A stretch of 64,000 bases of DNA from Oreocharis arfaki (lineage: Eukaryota; Chordata; Aves; Passeriformes; Paramythiidae): contig VZRR01011463.1 in NCBI GenBank assembly GCA_013398015.1, forward strand, positions 1,182,651 to 1,246,650, given 5' to 3'. The notes beneath the pieces were generated by a model. The model was not told the DNA's origin and did not search any database. It saw only the letters and a program-made list of their open reading frames with translations. Below, in pieces: positions 52,057-64,000 of this stretch. The position numbers and the translations under genes are program-made. Numbering within the stretch: the first letter of the stretch is position 1; the number at the start of each line of letters is the position of its first letter.

Positions 52057-54508
52057 GTGGTGTATCACCAGGTCACAGCCTGCTCTGGTCCAGTGGGGAT
52101 AGCCCCAGTTCACCAGCAGCCAACTTGAATGAGCAGTGTCCCAAGGAATCAAGAGGCTGTACCCACCTGAGCCTCTGCCCACACTGCATTTAGTCAGACC
52201 CAGGGGCAGGAAACCACTCTTGCATCGGCAGGGCAGCCAACAGCCCTAAAATTACAGAGAGGAGAAACAAGGGCATGGAAGTGTGGGGGCATGGGGGAAG
52301 GTGGCTCATGTCCTGCACCTCCCTGATGGTTGCATTTGTTTTGTTGAAATGGCTGCCAGTAATTTGTAACACTCATGTTTGTAAAACATTACATATTACA
52401 GAGTATTAGCCACATACTTAAAATATATGCAGCTAGGGACAAAACCAGCATTTTTCTTGTTTCCTCTGTGAGTAGGAAAATGTAAGAAAAGCATAAGGGT
52501 GAGAAAACAAAGTTAAAATTCACAAACAATTTTGGGGTTCTTTTCAGATAGGAGGGGCAAACTCAGGTCTGAAGCATAGTCCTCTGTTCTTTTGAAGCCT
52601 CATATAGGCTTGATGAAACAAACCATAAACCTGTAAAAAACTCATAAACTACAATCCGAAATATAAGCCATGTCACAAGAGAAAAGAACCTCTCAAGTAG
52701 AAAGCACTTCAGAAAAAAACCCCAAAACAAGTTCCAAAACTTTGGGTTTTGAAACCAAGTTGCCAAAATTATCACTGAAGGAAAATCAGCTTCATCTCTG
52801 GCTCTGCCCCAGATTTCCTCCACTTATGCTTTGAATGGGGACCCACCCAGTGGAGATAGCAGGTGAGTGTGCTTGCCATGACAACAGCCACCCCTGAGTT
52901 TTCACCGGGCACAGACAGCAGCGGAAGTCGCAGCCCAGTGGGCTGGGTGACTGGGGTGAGCCACACCATACCCTCCTACCCAGTTGGCATCCCAAGTGAC
53001 ACAGTTCAGCATAAGTCAAAGCCTGCATCACCCCATCCTCAGTGCCACCACACATCCTAGGGATGGGCCACATCCCAGGGATGGCATCTGACCTCACTGT
53101 TACTGACACTGATCATATGTAACAACCATTTTTGCACAACCCCTCCAAGATTTACACTGCCAGTGCTAGGAACTGAATGTAGCCCCAGAGGAGCCACAGG
53201 AGCCTACTGGAAAAACGATGACCATCCCTGTCCCTGTTAAGAGCCTTTACAGAAGCTCAGTGCAGTCAGAGAAACTCCTTGACTGGGAGCCTCTGCTAAA
53301 TCCATTGATATCACTCTGACAACATATCTAGTTCTTAAAACAAAGATTTGGGCTTACAATAGGTGACAAATTAGGGTGTCCCAATTCTCCTTGGACCCAC
53401 CACAGGTTTTTCCGGGCTTTGCTGAGACTTTCAGGCAGTTGGTGGTGAGATGGCAGAAAGCAGAGAAGCTAATGTAGGTCAGAGGCACTGCAGTTCTGAT
53501 GAAAAGCCACAGTACTTTCACTTTTAATTTCATCAATGTAAATGTAAACCTCTAGCCTCCACAGTAAAAACCTGAAGCTAGTAAACACAACTGCAAGTGA
53601 ACTTGGGGACTACTAACCTACATCTTTCCCAGCTGAAGTCATTCTGTTTGTTCCTACTTCTCACCTGAAAGCAGTTAATGAAGATGCTAGTGGAGGTATG
53701 TCATACAGACATAGCATGAAAATAACTAGATCTCCAGACTGCCTTACTCCTTTGATCTGCTTTATCTGATCAAATTAATCAATGGTTATGGCATTTCATA
53801 ATTTTACCCTTAAAGGAGTATGTCAACATAAGTCCTTCACATCCAGGAAGATCCCTGAAGAAACTCAAAATGTTTTTTATATAGACAAGTGCTGCTTTTT
53901 TAAACTGCTTAGCAGATAGATTTTTGTTTATTAAAAAGGACAAAACACAACTCAAGTAACAGATCAATAAGAATACTTTACTGAAGCTGCCTTTGCCCAT
54001 GCACTTGAGGAAAGTCTCAGCACCACAGCGGCAAGCTCACGTTCCTCTACCATTGCAAAGGCAACTTGAAAACACTCTTGGAAATGTGTCTGTTGGTTCT
54101 CAAAAAATATTTAGGTAAATATTTAAGTAAAAAGAAAAGCAGTCATTCAAAATGAAACATCCATCTATCTGCCCAAAAGGCATTCCAGCCTTCTGCAATA
54201 CGACCTTAGAAAATGATGTTGCTACAACTGTCAGTGGATTGCAAAACACAAACAAATAAAAACTGTTCTGATTTCTCTGAGAGTGTCCTCAGCCAAAACA
54301 AACATGCACGATTTTCCCACAGAGCAGAGCGCAATGTTAGAAACGGGACAACAAAAAGTAATGCACAAATAAGACCTTACAGCCAGGGCTTGTTGATCAC
54401 CTTATAGAAAGCATCACCACATAAATCTTTCAGTGCTGGAAAACATTAAATTATCCTGGAGGAAACCAAACTAAGGGGATGCCTGAAAAGCCTAATAATT
54501 TAGAATAC

Positions 54509-54936
54509 TGTCCTGGTTCTGGCCAGGACGGGGTTAATTTTGCAGCAGCCAGGAGGGGGCATGGCTCAGACTCAGGGGTTATTCTATACCACCAAAAGTC
54601 ATTGCCACTGAGGTTGGAGGGAAGGGAGTCTCTTCCAGGGAGAAGGGGTTCCTTTTGGCCAAGTGAGCATGCCAGAGGGAGCTGTCCAGTCCTGTCTGTT
54701 GCTGGGGGTTTTCTGTGTGAATCCTTCTTTTCCTGTACCCTCTGTCATCAGTATTGTTGCTGTTACGGTTTGTTTTCTTATCTCATTGCTCTTTCCAGTA
54801 ATTTGTTCTTATCTCAACCCGTGGTGCCTCCAATTCTCCTCTGCAGCAGGGGAGTGGCTCCAAGGGGAGTGAGTGAGCAGAGTGCTGGTTTTAGTGGCAA
54901 TTCTGAACTGGGACATACCACTCCTAAACCATGACA
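54509..54936 (+). mobile_element. Solo LTR of an avian endogenous retrovirus (428 bp)
   Basis: Seen: the element starts TGTCCTGGTTCTGGCCAGG and ends AAACCATGACA, giving TGTC/GACA inverted termini. It is flanked by AATAC (54504-54508) and GATAC (54937-54941), a five-base target-site duplication with one mismatch. Length and ends fit a bird ERV LTR of the group beginning TGTYCTGGTTYTGG that I associate with ERVL-type elements. There is no internal retroviral sequence on either side, so it is a solo LTR left by recombination. It sits in opposite orientation to ELOVL6 within the upstream intron. Confidence 0.75.
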
Positions 54937-57900
54937 GATACGCACTTACTTCCCTTCTCTTCCCCACCTAAAGACCTAAAACCATGCACGTGGATGAGAG
55001 CAAGCCAGCAATACCATTTGGTGGCCTAGCTTTCATTAAAAGGGGATACTGGTACCAGTGATATTGCATTAATAGAACTATGTAATAAAATGTCTTGCTT
55101 TCAAAATTTGTGAATGCCCAGGTGACCTGTGGAAGAGAAGGAAGCTAATGGAACACATAAAAAAGGACATTTTAGTGGAGAAGCAAATGAAAGAATATCT
55201 TCCAGCATCCCCCACTGAAGAAAAATCAGGTCATCTTGAGAACAACTGCCTGCTCTGACTGGTCCCATAGTACTTTTTGATGTATGATGTCAAGGACTGC
55301 TTCATGTATCTAATAAAATCTTCAAGGACATGTGACCTTTGTCTATGGGTGAGGGAGCAAATGACAAAGGATGCTAATGGACATGCTGCAGTGAACCCGG
55401 ACCTAACTCTTGCCCGATAGGAAACTGGCAAAATCCAGACAAAAAATAGGACAATCTTGTCATAATCTTTTCAATTACCACTCTAAAACAAAGAGCTCTG
55501 CCCAATAGTCATTTTCCTTCTTAATTGACAGGGAATCAGGTCAGAACAAACAGAAAGGTGTTTCAGCAGAGGTGTTTCACCAAAACTTGCAACAGGAAGC
55601 AGTTCACAGTAGCCAGGAGGCAGATTTACATGCTACTACCTCCTTTCAACACAATGCTTTGCCACTTGTCCAAAGTGTCCACTGGGTAGGTAGCATTAGC
55701 TGATTATGTTGTCATTACCAAATAGCATTTTCGTGAACTAAGCCTCACTACTATTTACTTAGAGTTTCTTGCTCTTCATTTCCAGTGAAGAAGGCTTCAA
55801 TCATCAGAATAATCTGGTAATAAATTTCCGGGTACTTTCAACGTGTCGCAATTCTCATGTCACTGACTGTGACCTACAGCTTTTCCATCAAATCCAGAAC
55901 TGTTTTACTTGAAAGAAGTCAAGGCAGTATCTTTAAAGCAGACCCTTTCAAACGCAGGGGTAGAGGCACACTGGCCTGAATCGAACTAAAAGTCTTTGAG
56001 GAGTATATTAAACACAATGAGAAATACTGCAAGCAATAAACCAGTGGAAGTAATTTTCTAATTACTGTCAGAATTTTCAGGATCTGAGGTGGACAAAATT
56101 TAAGAGGCAGGATGACATTCCTAAACTTGCAGTGGAAAAAATGGGACAAAGGAATGTCGCAAAAGCTGTACAACCACCAACACCCATTCCTCAACTGAAT
56201 ATCACAGCCTGGCTGTTTTTTGGCCATTTCCTGCAGATATCCCACTTGCACTTCTGAACAAGTCCAAAACAATCGGCATAAACCAGCAGGAGTGGCACAA
56301 AGCAGTACAAAGTACAGGGCATTAATGTAGCTTATCTCTATCCTGTCAGCAATACGGTTGTGACAGCTTGTTCTGGCTTTCCACCTCTGCCTACAGCGTC
56401 ATGCTTGGCACACGCCCCCTTGTCTCTCTCAAAAGGTGGCAGGACCCACGGGTCTCCCAAACTAAAGAGTCTGAGTCTTTGTTTTCGCTTCCAGCCGCAA
56501 GGGTTTGACTGACTGCATTCTGCCCTTAGCCACCCCCTCACCTAATCAGATGGGATCCTAAACTGCTTAGCAGTATTTCACTTTCCATCGCAGTATAAGA
56601 AGACCAGGTTACTAAAGGATTAGGAAGTGTAACACTAAGGTGTTACATATACAAAGAGAGGTGCCTGTCCTAGTCTCTTCTAAACCTTGCTCAGGGGGGA
56701 CCTGTAAAAAGACAGGAGACTCCAAAAGGAAAGAAATCCCGAACAAACAAGGTGATGAATCTGGACTATGGTGGATGTGGCTGCATACATGACCCAAGAG
56801 ATAGAAAAGGAGCACCATGAGGAGAGAGCAGTGATTGACATCCAGCTCTTCTGGACAGGCAGACAAATGGAGCAAGCAAGGGCATAAATATGAATACATT
56901 TTCAAACAATTCACATACATCAACAGTCAGAATTTAATGGCTGTGGTCAGTAAGGGACAAAAAGCAGAAACAGATCATTGCAAATGAATAGGAAAGCCTG
57001 TTAGCACGTCAGTGATGCTGCTTCAGATTCTTTTCAAACAGGAAGCAGCCTCCCGTGAAGGCAGAGAACTTAAGTAAGTTACCTGACCTTGGTTTGTTCC
57101 CAAAGGTCATATAAACAAAATTTGGTTTGCATCTCCGAATATAATCCGTTTGCTGTTCTTTTTCTAAATTGGGCTGTACACCACTGTAACTCATGGATTT
57201 TGCTCAAATTTCTCTCCATGGCAAGTTTACTAACTTATGGGTGGCCTATAAAGAGGTAAAAAAAAAAAAAAATCTGTTCCAGTCAAAAGCCAGGCTACTC
57301 CTACATTAATTTTTGTATCACACAGCTACTAGAGTAGAATACTCTCCAGTCTCATCACCTATGCTTGCCACTTCTCTTTAGCAGGGCTGTTGTAAAGTCA
57401 GCAGTAAATCTGCCTCCTGTATCTGCCCACTGTTTCTGTCATGTTATGATCAGACGACACATGAACCCATTTATACTGGTTTATCATTCAAGGATGCTCT
57501 ATTCCCTTTGCAAACGGAATACAAAAGTCCCTTGGCCCCTGTGTGCAGGATTTGGTGGGCAAGAGAGGGGGAAGAAAGTGATCTTCCCAAAGACATTGTT
57601 TTCTCAGAGAACGCCCTGAGGTGCTCCAGTGCTTTACAACTCTTCCACCACAGACCACCAGCCAAACCAAAGCAACACCCAGGCACTGGTCACTCTCACT
57701 GCCCCTGCACCTGGTGGCCCCATCACAAAACTCACACATGCAACTGGGAAATCTTTGATGCTTTCTTGCTGAGCCTGAACGATGCAAGCACCTACCACAG
57801 TCTCCAGGGGTGGGGCACTCCAGTTTCTGGGCATTAAATACATATTAACAGTAGCCTGCTTTTATGAGCCTCTCCTCGGGAAGGTAAATGCAATCTCTTT

Positions 57901-60900
57901 GAGGTTGGTAATGATCATTGCAGCTGCACATTTGCCACCCAGCTAACCTAAGGGCCCAGAGAAAAAGCTGCAAAGCTGTATATTCAACAAGTTTTTCCAC
58001 TTCTATGATACTCTAGATTAAATGGGAGTTTGCTAATGTTTACTGCTTTGGGTTTTGCTTCTTCTGTGGCTGTATCTTGCTTTGAGATTCATGACTGTAA
58101 GCGCGCTACAAATGTGTATTAGAGACTTCGACAATTAGTCTGCGTCTGGACCAACACTTCACAACAGCCCGTTTTCCAAAAGGCAGACAGTCTTGGAATT
58201 GAAAGCACCAAGGAGAAAGTTTACTCATGTTTTAGGGAGCTTTGCCAGTGATTCCCCTTCTGCCCCATTTCGAGGGGTTTTCTACTTTATTCCATTTCTT
58301 CAGCTCACTGGGACCCCAGCTCACTAAAAACAAAAATATTTTAGAGATCTTGACCTGCACCAGCACCGAGTGACCACCACCACAGACACATGCCCCTGTG
58401 TTCGCCAGCATCCCGGCCACAGTTCTGCTGTGTTGTAGTCAGCCTGTACCGGCACTGAGAGCCAGCACTGATGGTCTTGGGCACGAGCTCTGCTTTGCTT
58501 CTTTGGGGCTCCAAGCTGCTACATCCACATGGCCAGCACAGTGCAGGGGTGCACCAGCTCACATGGATGTGTCCAGTGCAGCCCTTCATTCTGGTCCTTC
58601 TCACTGGTCTGAATCACCGAGGTGACGGCATGTACAGAGGGACGAGTGACAGAGAGAAACCTCTGAAGAAAAATACTTTAGTCGTCTGTCTTTTGCCAAG
58701 AAGGAACAACATTCATGCTCAAAGTTTTGGTTCAGCAGTTTCAGTCTCGTTGGTAGAACAGGTTGGGCCAAGCAGAAACGCAGTCAGTTTGTGATTCATT
58801 GCAAATTATTTGGTTTCAGCCTACAGTTTATGTTTTAGTCCCTTTACCTGTATACTCTATCATCAAAAAGAATCAGCAACTCCCCACCTTAGACATTTAG
58901 CAATCTCACAGGACACTGGTGACTTGTTCAAAGATATATCAAAAGCCTGTAGTTGCAGAAATTTGGTTTTTTGGGGACTGAATTCTTACAGCTTTGAGCT
59001 TCTCATCCACATTTCTGGAAAATGCTGGATCTGTGTTACAGCTGCCACTCCACCCATCCTGCCCCACTGCTGGTAGCTTTTGCCCTAAATAAAACAAGGA
59101 TATTAGTGTGGCTACAAACCAGATGATGGACCTAACTAGACTTTAGTCACAACTGTACCTGTCATTATAACTTAAATCAGCCTGTGCTTCCTTATTCTTC
59201 TATCTCTGTATTTAAACACTGTGCTGATATACACCAAATTCCCTGTAGCACTGTTAGACACTTTATTCATGCCTCACATGTGCTTGTTTGCTTCGATGGT
59301 GGGAAGAATAAATCCCACTTCTTTCTACTCCTCACTCACTCCTGTTAGATAATACCAGCGGTACGGATAACAATTAAATACTACAGATAATACTGCTACT
59401 GGTAACACGCTAAATGAGCCTCTTAAATAATAATTAAAGAAAATGGATTTACTCACAAAATGGGTAAGTAGTTAAGAATGTGGCACCACATAATTGAAAC
59501 TTAACCCCAGTGCTACATTTGCATTCACGGAGAGACCATAAACCTCGAGTAAAACTACATTCAAATGATTTGGAAAAATTTAGTGCTCACAGGCTGTGCT
59601 AGGCTGACACCTTTCTGAGAAGGTTCATGATTTGGTTCCATTAGACCTTCTAAAACCTACTGATGACAGGGTGTGTTAATAAGCAATGGGATTTGGGGTT
59701 AATAAGCAAATGGGGTTTGGGAGCTCCTTGAGACCAAGAAAAAGCTGGTAATGTGTCTATGTGAATTTAGTGGCTGCACGGATCCAAAAGAGCAACAGCG
59801 CAAAAACATTCTCAAGCAGCTGCTCCTCTTCCTCACCATTGCATACTGAAGGATTTTAAACCACGCAGTTGTTTAAACTACAGGGGTGGCACGTTAAGCA
59901 CCCTTCTGGCAAACATCCTGCAGCCAAAATGAAAACGTGAAAATCCTGGTACAAAATCTAATCATCCTGCAGCTAATATAACTGAAAAGTGACAGAATAA
60001 TGTCTTGATGTCCTGGCACGGCTTATTCTTGTATGCTAATGCACTTTGGAGAGAGTGAGCAGTCCTGGAAAACTCTCTGCATCCAAAGCTCCACAAACCC
60101 ACCAGGACTAGGGTTCCTTCACAAAAGGAAGGCTCCTTCACTATTTAGTTGGTTTTCCAGCAAACTTTGTGACCTTTCTGAATGGTGTCTCTGGGGGCAG
60201 AGTTTTTGACCTAGAGCTGCAGTTCTTTCCTCACAATAGTCAAAAGCTCTCCATGAGATGTTTCTGCAACTTCAGGTCAGCATCCTGCAAGGGAGCTGTA
60301 GTAGGTTGGAGCTCATCCCAAATGCTCCTGCACCCACTGCCTCTTAGTCTGTCTTGAAAAAGAAAAATCTCTGCTTCCCCCAAATTAAACATTTTACAGA
60401 GAGGTAAAATGGGCTGGGGAAATACTTGTTTCTGATGGGTCTGAGGAAGTCAGACAGGCAGCAAGAAGGTTGGGGAATTAAAGTCCCTGCAGCTGCCTGC
60501 CAGCAATGGGCACGCATCACTGCTCCTGTGGCTCCCTGGGCTGCAAGTGTGTGTCACATGAAATAAGTCCATACCTGATGATTAAATTTCTAAATTGTCG
60601 TTTCCATGCGGTCCCTGGGGGAAAAATATAGGGCTCTGTCATCCTTCCTGAAGCTGTCAATTCTGGACCAAAAAAACTGGAGGAAAAGAGTGGGAACAAA
60701 AAGATGGAGGAAACTAAATTCAGGTCATGGCAGTGAGTTGGGTCAAAGAGCTGCAGAGTGAAGGCAGGTCTTTTCCTTTTCTTTCTTTCTTTCCCTGCTC
60801 AATGCCAGACTTGTTTAACAAGACTCTCCTTGGTGAATTTTCTTTTGTAATTAACAAATGAAAAGAAAACATGCTTCTCTGAATTAAAAGAAAAAACAAA

Positions 60901-61217
60901 GAAACAATGCAGCTGCCTTTTGCAATCCATTTCAATTTTTAATACTAGGAAAAGGTTTTGCTGCCTCTGCATATGTACAGTCTTACTTTTCAGCCTTCTT
61001 CAGTTCATGAGGGAGAGGGAGAAGAAGCGAGTATCTTAAATGATTTGAGGATTTCTGCATTCATATTAAATGATAAACACTAAGAAAATAACAGTGAGAA
61101 ATAGTTTCTAGCACGCAGGCTGGGCAAATGGATCACAACAGACACAGCGTGTGGCTGATCTCATAAGGCCTGAAAGATTATCTCGCTCCTCAGCCCGTGC
61201 TAACCAAACATGCTTTA

Positions 61218-61233
61218 TTTTTTTTTTTTTTTT
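61218..61233 (+). repeat. T-rich run
   Basis: A TTTATT-led poly(T) stretch with no associated retroposon body recognised. Confidence 0.7.
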
Positions 61234-63324
61234 AAGATCTTTTGATGCCTTACATAGGCTCACACAACTCTTCCCTGCTTCATGTCTATTAAAAAACCCT
61301 GGCAGGCTGAGTTTGCTCTCAGGCAAGAGGGAAGGTGAGGAAGGTATATAATCTCTTCAGTTTTCTTGGCACCAGAACAAACCCACAGACGCCAGCCACC
61401 ACTAGGTGTAGGCAGGAAGATGACTCCTAGCCATTAGGACATCCAGACTCTGGGAGACTCTGCTTCCTAAGCGCAAAAATGTTTGCCTGCTTCAAAGATG
61501 GGGCTTGGCAAATTTGGGGGAAAAAAAAAATTAAAGGCTAGGTGATGGGCTGCATGACCCTTCAGGTCCCTGACAAAATTAAACTGGGCTTGGGCACTCC
61601 TGCCTGCACCCCATCACTTCCTGTATGACTCTGCTGAAAGTGATCACTGGGAACACAGACCCAGGAGAGGAAAAGCTCGATGGTGCCGGCTACTGCTGGG
61701 AGTGATGCACGAAGGTGGCAGACAAGTCTCACCTCTACCCTACAACAGAGTACCTGCAAAGAGAAGCATGCAAACGTAGCACCTTTAATTTGCAAATGCT
61801 TCTCCCAACACAAATCCCCCAGGCTGCAAGGCTGGGACTTGTTGAGCAAGATGTACACAGTGAAACTCTGACTGAGACGCGTGCACAGCATGACAGCATA
61901 GAAACAACGATATACAGCCGTCCTCTGGGCAGGAAACTTCCTACAAACCGCATACCTAGGAGACCTGCAGAGCTGTCAGCAAGGAAGGGAAATCTAGAGA
62001 AGAAAAGAAGGAAAGGAAAAGTAAGTTTGCAAGAATTAAGAGACACAAAGATCTGCCCTTGCACAGCCATATAGTGCCTGTCAGTCCAGCTCATTTGCTA
62101 TATTGTCTTCTGCATCCTTGTAGCCTAGTGGCAAAGAATGGTCTCTATCTCCAGGGACCCTTGAAGACAAGTGTTGTCTAAACCACTCAGACACAGAGAC
62201 CAGGAGCTGGCTTGAGAATGTCTCATTACTCTGGACCTTGAGATGGGCTGGAGCAGCTGCAGTGGCAGTGGGATCAGCAGAGATCCCAAAGTGGTCCCTG
62301 TCACGGTATCAAGTCTGCCTCCAGCACAGTGCTCTGCAGACCCAGGGGTTTTGGCTGCACCGATAATAGCTGGTAGCTCAACCCAAAACAAATAAAATTA
62401 AAATTAAGATTCCTCTGGAGCTGACTCATAGCAGAAGTGTAGTCTTTTACTGGCCTGTGCTTCCCTTCCCCCATGTGCTCGCCTCCCTCACAGCAGAACG
62501 ATGAAGAACTGCCGTTTACCAGTGAACAGGCTCCCACACTTCCCCAAGCCAAGCCCAGTTTTGCTCAACACTCCACATCCCCAAAGGTACACAAACGGTT
62601 TAAAAGGCTCCAGTTTAGAAGGCAACTCAGAGCCAAATGTTTAAACACCTTACTTGAAAAAGCTCACTGAGCAGTGCCCATGCACAGATTCCATCTTCTT
62701 CTTCTTATCTGTTTTGCCAAAATGCTTTGCTGCACCAGTGCATTGATTGGGCTGACTACAGAAAACAGTAAACTATTTGCTAGTCCATTCCTAGCAAATA
62801 TGTCTCTTGCAATAAGAGCACATTTTTGTCTTGCTTGGTTTGGACCAGTGGCATTTGTTATGCATCACCACAGAATAAAAAGAGGATAAAGATTTCAGAG
62901 TTTGGCCCTACACTGTGTGTGCAGAAAGGAAAGAGAAAGGGAGCCTGCCTCTTAGTGATACAAATATTTATCTGAGCTCAACACTTAGCAAGTCCTGAAG
63001 TTTTTACCAAATGATGTTGAAAAGTGTTTTGTAGTTTCAACCCCCTTCCCAAGAGACCTCTTTAAGGACAGCACTGCACTGATGGCACTCGGCAGCTCAG
63101 CCATTGTGGCAGCCAACGCCAAAAGGGCTGACAGGGAATTAACTGAGTCACTCTCTCACTTCAGTTCAGGTCAGCCCAGGTCGCGGCTGAGGTGATGTGG
63201 AGAGACCTGCACTGATCAACCTGTAAGGGTGGGATAAGGGCTGCCAGGCTGGTGTTTGCCTCCAGTGTTAAATGTGCTTTTCCACATAACTCTCTAGCTG
63301 TGACCATGCACGTATAAAGAAAAA

Positions 63325-63608
63325 ACAGAATCATAGAACATTTTAGGCCAGAAAAGACCTTTAAAATCATCGAGTCCAACCATTAACCCAGCACTTCCAA
63401 GTTCACCTCTAAACCATGTCCCTAAGTGTGACATCTACATGACTTTTAAAACCACCAAGGACGGTGACTCAACTATCCCCATGGGCAGCCTGCTCTTGTG
63501 CCTGTCAACCCTTCCTGGGAAGAAATTTCTTCCTAATATCCAATCTAAATCTCCCCTGGTGCAACTTAAGGCCATTTCCTCTTGTCCCATCACTTGTTAC
63601 TCGGGAAG
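63325..63608 (-). mobile_element. CR1 LINE 3' end, outer copy (first part)
   Basis: Read on the plus strand it begins ACAGAATCATAGAACATTTTA, the reverse complement of the CR1 3' terminus, then AGACCTTTAAAATCATCGAG, TCCAACCATTAACCCAGCAC, GAAGAAATTTCTTCCTAATA and GGCCATTTCCTCTTGTCCCA, all in the order of a CR1 3' UTR on the minus strand. At about 63608 it is interrupted by a second CR1 and resumes after 63903. Confidence 0.9.
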
Positions 63609-63903
63609 GATATACAGAGGAGGGAGCCAGACTCCTCTTGGTGGTGCTGAGCAGTAGGATGAGAAGCAATGGGCAGAAACTGGAACACAGGAAGTTCCAT
63701 TCGAGAAAGAATTTCTTTACTATGAGGGTGACTTAGCACTGGAACAGGCTGACCAGAGAGGTTGTAGAGTCTCTTCTCTGGAGATTCAAAAGCCATCTGG
63801 ACACAGCCCTGAGTAACATGTGCTAAGGGACCCTGCTTGGGCAGGGAAGTTGTACTCAATGATCTCCAGGGCTCCCTTCCAACACAAATCATTCTGTGAT
63901 TCT
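63609..63903 (+). mobile_element. CR1 LINE 3' end, inner copy inserted in the outer CR1
   Basis: This 5'-truncated CR1 in plus orientation contains GGAGCCAGACTCCTCTTGG, TGAGAAGCAATGGGCAGAAA, GCACTGGAACAGGCTGACCA and CAATGATCTCCAGGGCTCCC, and ends ATCATTCTGTGATTCT, the canonical CR1 terminal repeat. Because it splits a copy of opposite orientation it must be the younger of the two. Confidence 0.9.
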
Positions 63904-64000
63904 CTGAAAAAGACCACCCCACACCTCACTGCAACCTCCTTCCACACAGTCGTAGAGTGTGATAAGGTCACCCCTGAGTCTCCTTTTCTTCATGCTAAAC
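63904..64000 (-). mobile_element. CR1 LINE, outer copy (second part, runs off the window)
   Basis: The outer element continues with AAGACCACCCCACACCTCAC, GCAACCTCCTTCCACACAGT and GATAAGGTCACCCCTGAGTC, following the order expected of the same CR1 3' region on the minus strand. Confidence 0.85.

Larger units (their letters stand above)
45445..64000 (-). other. ELOVL6: ELOVL6 upstream intron, partial (at least 18.5 kb)
   Basis: This is the sequence upstream of coding exon 2 in the sense direction. No exon encoding the expected ELOVL6 N-terminus was recognised in it. It holds an E-box/CCAAT/CpG cluster at 46.7-46.9 kb, a purine-rich block at 49.49-50.05 kb, a TA/TG microsatellite at 50.36 kb, a solo LTR at 54.5 kb and nested CR1 elements from 63.3 kb. 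Between these I see nothing further to annotate. Confidence 0.75.

Noticed and set aside
52039..52400. Processed pseudogene with poly(A) tail on the minus strand
   Set aside because: The poly(A) is not preceded by a poly(A) signal, and the upstream sequence gives no recognisable protein. Avian CR1 does not normally generate such retrocopies.
59345..59430. Imperfect tandem repeat of an AGATAATAC-containing unit
   Set aside because: Only about 60 percent similarity with gaps over two units, not enough to claim a duplication.

Overview
This window is vertebrate nuclear DNA: AT-rich, very gene-poor, with introns and scattered retroposons. It is almost certainly avian and probably from a passerine. 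The repeats are bird-type: CR1 LINE 3' ends, ERV-type LTRs, and a short tRNA-Ile/CR1-tail SINE resembling the passerine-associated TguSINE1 family. No prokaryotic gene organisation, CRISPR array or operon is present. Nearly all of the short open frames are chance frames in non-coding DNA.

I can support one protein-coding gene, ELOVL6 (very-long-chain fatty acid elongase 6, an ER 3-ketoacyl-CoA synthase that extends C16 acyl-CoAs to C18). It lies on the minus strand. Three coding exons are visible: 45444-45313, 23893-23742 and the terminal coding exon 21799-21375. All three have canonical splice sites, and their phases join into one frame of about 235 residues ending in TAG. By comparison with the 265-residue mammalian protein, only the first coding exon (about 30 residues) and the promoter are missing, and they should lie beyond 64000. 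Intron sizes are 1942 bp (21800-23741), 21,419 bp (23894-45312) and at least 18.5 kb (45445 to window end).

Layout: 1 to about 15.58 kb is intergenic sequence downstream of ELOVL6, with no gene I can recognise. About 15.58-21.37 kb is the probable long 3'UTR, ending at a pair of AATAAA signals on the minus strand. 21.37-45.44 kb holds the three coding exons and two introns; it contains an ERV LTR fragment, the SINE, and two identical 63-bp repeats. 45.44-64 kb is the upstream intron, with a solo LTR at 54.5 kb and one CR1 inserted into another at the right edge.

I found no new multi-gene system. The most checkable oddities are the exact 63-bp repeat pair, the tRNA-Ile SINE, the nested CR1 copies, isolated CpG/E-box clusters inside the introns, and a 63-nt polypyrimidine run in the antisense of the 3'UTR.
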